Below the pieces are notes generated by a model. It did not search any database and was not told the DNA's origin. It saw only the letters and a program-made list of their open reading frames with translations. From Actinomucor elegans (lineage: Eukaryota; Mucoromycota; Mucoromycetes; Mucorales; Mucoraceae), in NCBI GenBank assembly GCA_026027325.1, contig JAMSLZ010000003.1:2604001-2668000 (forward strand): 64,000 nucleotides of DNA, in the 5' to 3' direction. Numbering within the stretch: position 1 is the stretch's first letter; each line of letters starts with the position of its first letter. Shown one piece after another: positions 60,690-64,000 of this stretch. The position numbers and the translations under genes were made by a program.

Positions 60690-62021
60690 TTAGAAGACTT
60701 TATTTGCAAAAATATCTTGGTTGCCTTCATAGAAATTTACAGCAAGACGATAGAATGAAAAACGTTCCATATACTGATAACCTGTCAATATATATGGTAC
60801 AACGAATAAATGAGAGGTAATTGCCATGCAGAATATAGTATACACTCGACTAACAGGACCGCTTCTAAAGAAATTATCACCAATACTTATAAAACAAACC
60901 TGAACGACAAAGAACAGAAACTGCAATGCACAAGCAGGTAAAGGATAGCCGAAATAAAGCGTCGAACCTGTAGCAGCATATAGAAAGTATTCGTGCATAA
61001 TACCAGACATGACAAACACAGAAAGGGCAGGAAGCCAACGTGGTGGTTTGCAGCCAAAGATCGACATGACAGCCCAGCGAATAGGTCGATAACCCAATCT
61101 GTAAAAGCAATCATTGTAAAAAGTATGCCAGCGTCTTCCCCAGAAATCACGTAATGAGCGTGCTGACCATGGTGAATCAAAAAGTACAGGCATAGCCAGA
61201 GTACCTTCAATGTAAGTTTTGATAGCGCGAATCCCACGGACACGTCTCAAAATGGCCTTGACCTTGGCAATGTTCTTGGTTTTTAGCTTCTTTGAATCCT
61301 CACCCAGCTGCCATCTTTCTAGAGTAGGCAGACACTTGTAAATAAGAGCATAGATAATCATAAATGTATCATAGGTCACTTGTAATTGCATTTGAATATA
61401 GACACAAAATAGCATGCACATAAGTACACTAATTAAAATGCAGGCATAGCTCAGTGGCTCGGCAGGTGCCAGTGATGCTGCTTTCTCGCTTTGACCTAAA
61501 ATGCCATATATTCCAGAAAGAAAGGCAGAGAAAACTCGAATTGGGCGTTGAGCATCACCATAGTTAAATATAAAGTCGATTATATCAAATGTGAGCTGAT
61601 GTTTGGCCGTAGTCCATAGCAAAGATGTCAAGGGTACATAGGAGTAATCAGAACCGGGCCGGACTTGCAATTCTAGTGTGGTTGGGGCAGGAGTTGTACT
61701 ACGCTTTCTCCAGTCTGTCAATGTAAATACAAAAGGTCGCTGCCGTCTTTCTTCCATACTCATACTGAAAACCCAAACACCCATTTTCATAGAGGTTGCC
61801 CACGCCCAGACGGACGTTGATATTAAGCAAATATATGGAAACTGTCCTGCGTAGTAGATAGGAATAGATAGTCCTGTAAGCCATAGTAACATCAATATAA
61901 TTTCTTGTACTAAGCTCTTCCTTTTAACAGGAACGGACAGTAGCATAAAGATAAAACTAGGAATCATTGCTGTTATTACATATGCTGGTATGCTCATTGG
62001 ATACTCGTCTATAGTAGACAT
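60690..62021 (-). CDS. wax synthase-like MBOAT-type O-acyltransferase
   Basis: Single-exon gene of 443 aa with about eight to ten hydrophobic segments. The wax-synthase landmarks are SLRDFWGRRWHTFYND (about residue 290), which holds the conserved RxWH, and VMSGIMHEYFLY (about residue 343) with the catalytic His expected of MBOAT-related acyltransferases. Such enzymes esterify fatty alcohols or sterols or diacylglycerol in the ER or on lipid droplets; the substrate is not readable from sequence. No intron is needed, unusual among its neighbours, and the frame is intact from ATG to stop. An uncharacterised storage-lipid role would suit an oleaginous mould. Confidence 0.88.
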   Translation of the reverse strand: MSTIDEYPMSIPAYVITAMIPSFIFMLLSVPVKRKSLVQEIILMLLWLTGLSIPIYYAGQFPYICLISTSVWAWATSMKMGVWVFSMSMEERRQRPFVFTLTDWRKRSTTPAPTTLELQVRPGSDYSYVPLTSLLWTTAKHQLTFDIIDFIFNYGDAQRPIRVFSAFLSGIYGILGQSEKAASLAPAEPLSYACILISVLMCMLFCVYIQMQLQVTYDTFMIIYALIYKCLPTLERWQLGEDSKKLKTKNIAKVKAILRRVRGIRAIKTYIEGTLAMPVLFDSPWSARSLRDFWGRRWHTFYNDCFYRLGYRPIRWAVMSIFGCKPPRWLPALSVFVMSGIMHEYFLYAATGSTLYFGYPLPACALQFLFFVVQVCFISIGDNFFRSGPVSRVYTIFCMAITSHLFVVPYILTGYQYMERFSFYRLAVNFYEGNQDIFANKVF

Positions 62022-62401
62022 GATAGTTGATGATATGATATAGATAAATAGATGAAAGGAGGGATAAAGAAACAGAAAAGAGGGGATAAAGGTCTATAAA
62101 GAGTGTATTTCACCTTTTCTGTTTGTTGAACTGTATAATAAAGTGGATAAAAGAAGATAAAAAAGCTTTTCTCTTTTTTTTCTAAGAGATCTTTATATTA
62201 CCCAAGTCCCGGTAATTATCTCCGGGAAAACCTTTTATTCTTCAATTTGGCTGGTTTCTCTTTAGTATATCCTAGCACTTATAGCTGTTTTGTTGATATA
62301 TTCTCTTCATGAATATAATAACCTGAGTTTTTATCTTATGTATACCTTTGTAGACTAGTTAACAAGCATTATTCATATCGGACTATTTGATCCGAAATAG
62401 A
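62022..62401. other. spacer upstream of the acyltransferase gene
   Basis: Presumed promoter of the minus-strand acyltransferase. Purine-rich stretch directly upstream of its ATG; nothing else identified. Confidence 0.4.
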
Positions 62402-63960
62402 TCAAATGGTCCGCTTATCATATTTCATCAATATGTACTTTGCTCATTTTATTGGCTTAAAAGAAGCTAGTTTTTATTCCACTATTTTAGTACATATACA
62501 TAATTCAAATGCTGGAAGATTTGTTGGACGCATTAAGTGCGATCATGGGAAGATCGATGTTGTAATTAATCTTCCTCCCATTCATTCACTTTATTTGATA
62601 CTTTCTAAAGTACAAAGTTGATGAGATAGCCACCGATTACAGTATTTGCATCGGTAACAATTACTTTCTCAGCAAGACCAAGTTCAATATTGCCGAACAA
62701 GTTGACGGTTTTCTCTGCGGATTACTTGTCACTAATCGATTTTATTAAGGACAGTACTATTTTAAACATCTATGAAGTCCCAGTAAATCATACAAAAGGG
62801 GTTCACTCCTTGTCTAGACGCTCGCCCACTTGGGCTTAGCGACCTTTGCTTACAGGCGGTACCTCACTTTTATTCCCAGTCTTTTTTTTTACTGATGATC
62901 AGATTGACCCTTATTTCTTCATTATTCACTTGCAGCACTCAAACATTGCGCCATTGCCTGTCTCAGGTCTGGTCTTTCTTTGGATACTACTGAAGTTCTT
63001 TTTAGAAAATAATCATGTTCACAGTGTTAGTCACATTCAAATTTATCTTTTCTGAAATTTCTAGCTTGATTTGCCTTGTGAGTGGTTATGACCCACATGC
63101 TGACATTTTAATATTTAGTATTGAAAAATAGGTTCTAGTACCTTTCAGCTGACCATTGACTTAAATGAATACGTGGTATATAATGGATCCAACTCTATCA
63201 TTCAATTTCATGTATTCAAAGCTCAGAATGTCGAGCACAAAGAGATCAACGCTATCAAATCAGAAAACATTGCGATGCTTTTAATACCACTTTAGCTAGA
63301 TCGATGAGATCTGGCAGATATCTTTGTGGCGGTGAAAACATGCATCAACGATAACAATCAGATCCTACAATTGATTATACGTCTAATGAAAAGCCCAAGA
63401 AAGGTGGTGGAATTGGCCAAGTTTTGAAGGAATGTTTGTGATATATTGGTGGCTTGCTGATTCATCCTCTTCATCTTTATGACCTTGCAACATTGGTTCT
63501 GTACAAATTAATCCAGGGCTTGTCTTTGGGATTTTCGTATGACTACATTCGCTTATTGTCCTATGTACCGTACTTTATCGGTCATGAAAATGAAGTAGAT
63601 AAAGGTAGAAATAAGAGCCGTAGCATACACATTGACATGGATCAAACCGATACTCATCAATATATAGACAGCTCTGACTTTCCAACTGTATGGCTTCCAG
63701 AATACTGGCCAAAAGAAGCTCTGGAAAAACTTTACTATAAACTGTTGTCTCTGCTAGATGAAAGGTATATTAGTGATCTTGCCTTGGATAAGGTGTATCC
63801 CGTAAAAAGTTTTACGAGCTGCCTGTTTGATGCCGTGCAGTGTGTATCAACAATGTTAATATCATGCATACGGTTACAAAATATTAATACGGTACATACA
63901 TCGGACGCTTTATCAACACTTACAAGTTACATGCTGTTTTGCGTTGTAATCGAGGCATAG
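62402..63960 (+). pseudogene. broken open frames of an unrecognised gene
   Basis: Several plus-strand frames with protein-like composition follow each other but do not join with good splice signals: 62406-62621 (71 aa, with GRFVGRIKCDHGKIDVVINL), about 62637-62836 (ending TKGVHSLSRRSPTWA and a stop), 62846-63055 (hydrophobic), about 63140-63295 (FQLTIDLNEYVVYNG) and 63454-63960 (168 aa, hydrophobic start then SSDFPTVWLPEYWP). I do not recognise the family. Either it is a decaying gene with stops between blocks, or a live gene with introns I cannot place; the last 168 codons are intact and end inside the window. Confidence 0.35.
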
Positions 63961-64000
63961 TTTTATCCAGTATGTTATCATAAACCTGTTGTATGTATAC

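Overview
This window is fungal nuclear DNA, most probably from a Mucoromycota mould of the Mucorales type. The evidence is many short GT-AG introns (about 48-90 bp), AT-rich spacers with long A/T runs, short intergenic gaps between housekeeping genes, and a gene set of RIT1, MED31, CDC43, PMS1, ALG5, POP1, CCP1 and UTP20. The genus cannot be fixed from the sequence alone. All gene models were built by hand from splice signals, reading phase and recalled family motifs; no search was run.

Layout: 0.2-3.2 kb holds RIT1 (initiator tRNA 2'-O-ribosyl phosphate transferase), a small unknown ORF and MED31. 4.25-9.49 kb is a complete-looking CACTA-type DNA transposon with 14-bp inverted ends, a 3-bp CTA target duplication, 39-bp subterminal tandem repeats, a tnp2-like transposase and a divergent second gene. 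It sits just upstream of an unknown, possibly mitochondrial, protein gene. 10.5-22.1 kb is a dense block: a DENND11/LCHN-like protein, the geranylgeranyltransferase-I beta subunit, the mismatch-repair endonuclease PMS1, ALG5 and POP1. 22.1-28.8 kb is gene-poor, with tRNA-Asn(GTT), two tandem genes for a cysteine-patterned small secreted protein, and a probable decayed third copy.

28.8-34.3 kb holds cytochrome c peroxidase, an RNase H-like protein that seems to have lost its catalytic residues, and a Cys-3/MetR-like bZIP factor. 34.3-37.7 kb is repeat-bearing spacer. 37.7-41.4 kb holds an Alba-domain RNase P/MRP subunit candidate and a leucine-rich-repeat protein with an N-myristoylation-type start. 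43.2-45.7 kb is a secreted family-8 polysaccharide lyase. 47.4-56.1 kb is the giant ribosome-biogenesis gene UTP20. 58.2-62.0 kb holds an LEA2-like membrane protein and a wax-synthase/MBOAT-type acyltransferase. The last 1.6 kb carries broken open frames of an unknown gene.

Functional links: POP1 and the Alba protein would act in RNase P/MRP, UTP20 in 18S rRNA processing and RIT1 in initiator tRNA marking, so RNA maturation is well represented, although the genes are scattered and not an operon-like unit.

The least expected structure is a family of about 75-bp degenerate repeats. At least 19 copies in both orientations lie only in gaps between genes, and some form a 0.46-kb inverted repeat at 56.7-57.2 kb.
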